The notes under the pieces: model-generated | Seen by the model: the letters and a program-made list of their open reading frames with translations, nothing else | What the model was told of the DNA's origin: nothing | Databases searched by the model: none | Program-made: the position numbers and the translations under genes | Origin: Anaerolineales bacterium UBA2232 | GTDB taxonomy: Bacteria; Chloroflexota; Anaerolineae; UBA2200 | Assembly: GCA_002348045.1 (NCBI GenBank) | Contig: DDYO01000250.1 | Location: 1 to 7,017, forward strand | Length of the DNA: 7,017 bases | Direction: 5' to 3' | Shown here: positions 7,016-7,017 of the stretch, one piece after another | Position numbering within the stretch: the first letter of the stretch is position 1 | Layout of the letters: every line of letters starts with the position of its first letter

Positions 7016-7017
7016 AG

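Overview
All supported genes lie on the minus strand, so the window reads from right to left as one apparent operon. The DNA is moderately GC-rich, and the starts that can be judged are preceded by strong GGAGG or AAGGAG ribosome binding sites. The gene style (large cytoplasmic NACHT-type NTPases, zinc-ribbon TPR proteins, glycosidase-C39 fusions) suggests a Gram-positive-like or Chloroflexota-type bacterium with a complex signalling repertoire. That assignment is an inference from flavour, not from a marker gene.

Layout in transcription order: (a) 7017-6803, a region with no confident gene but two open minus-strand frames; one of them ends exactly on the next start codon (GTGA overlap) and may be the tail of an upstream gene. 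(b) 6806-5703, a 367-residue zinc-ribbon plus TPR protein with a GTG start. (c) 5627-3411, a 738-residue STAND/NACHT NTPase with HEAT-like repeats at its C-terminus. Its TAG stop falls in the middle of a HEAT repeat, and the same frame stays open for 90 more HEAT-like codons to a TGA at 3138-3140. (d) A 78-base spacer that holds a 12-bp imperfect inverted repeat. (e) 3059-237, a 940-residue cytoplasmic-looking protein with two TIM-barrel glycosidase-like domains and a C-terminal C39-like cysteine peptidase domain. (f) 192 to the left edge, the first 64 residues of a patatin-like phospholipase.

Working model (inference): the TPR protein and the NTPase are the sensing and switching parts, and the glycosidase-peptidase and the patatin are enzymatic outputs. 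The layout resembles the NTPase-centred biological conflict systems described for bacteria, in which a STAND switch is encoded beside a lipase or peptidase effector. A short V-rich, glycine-containing motif occurs in both the TPR protein and the NTPase and could be the part through which they interact. No RNA genes, CRISPR arrays, insertion sequences, clear promoters or terminators were seen.
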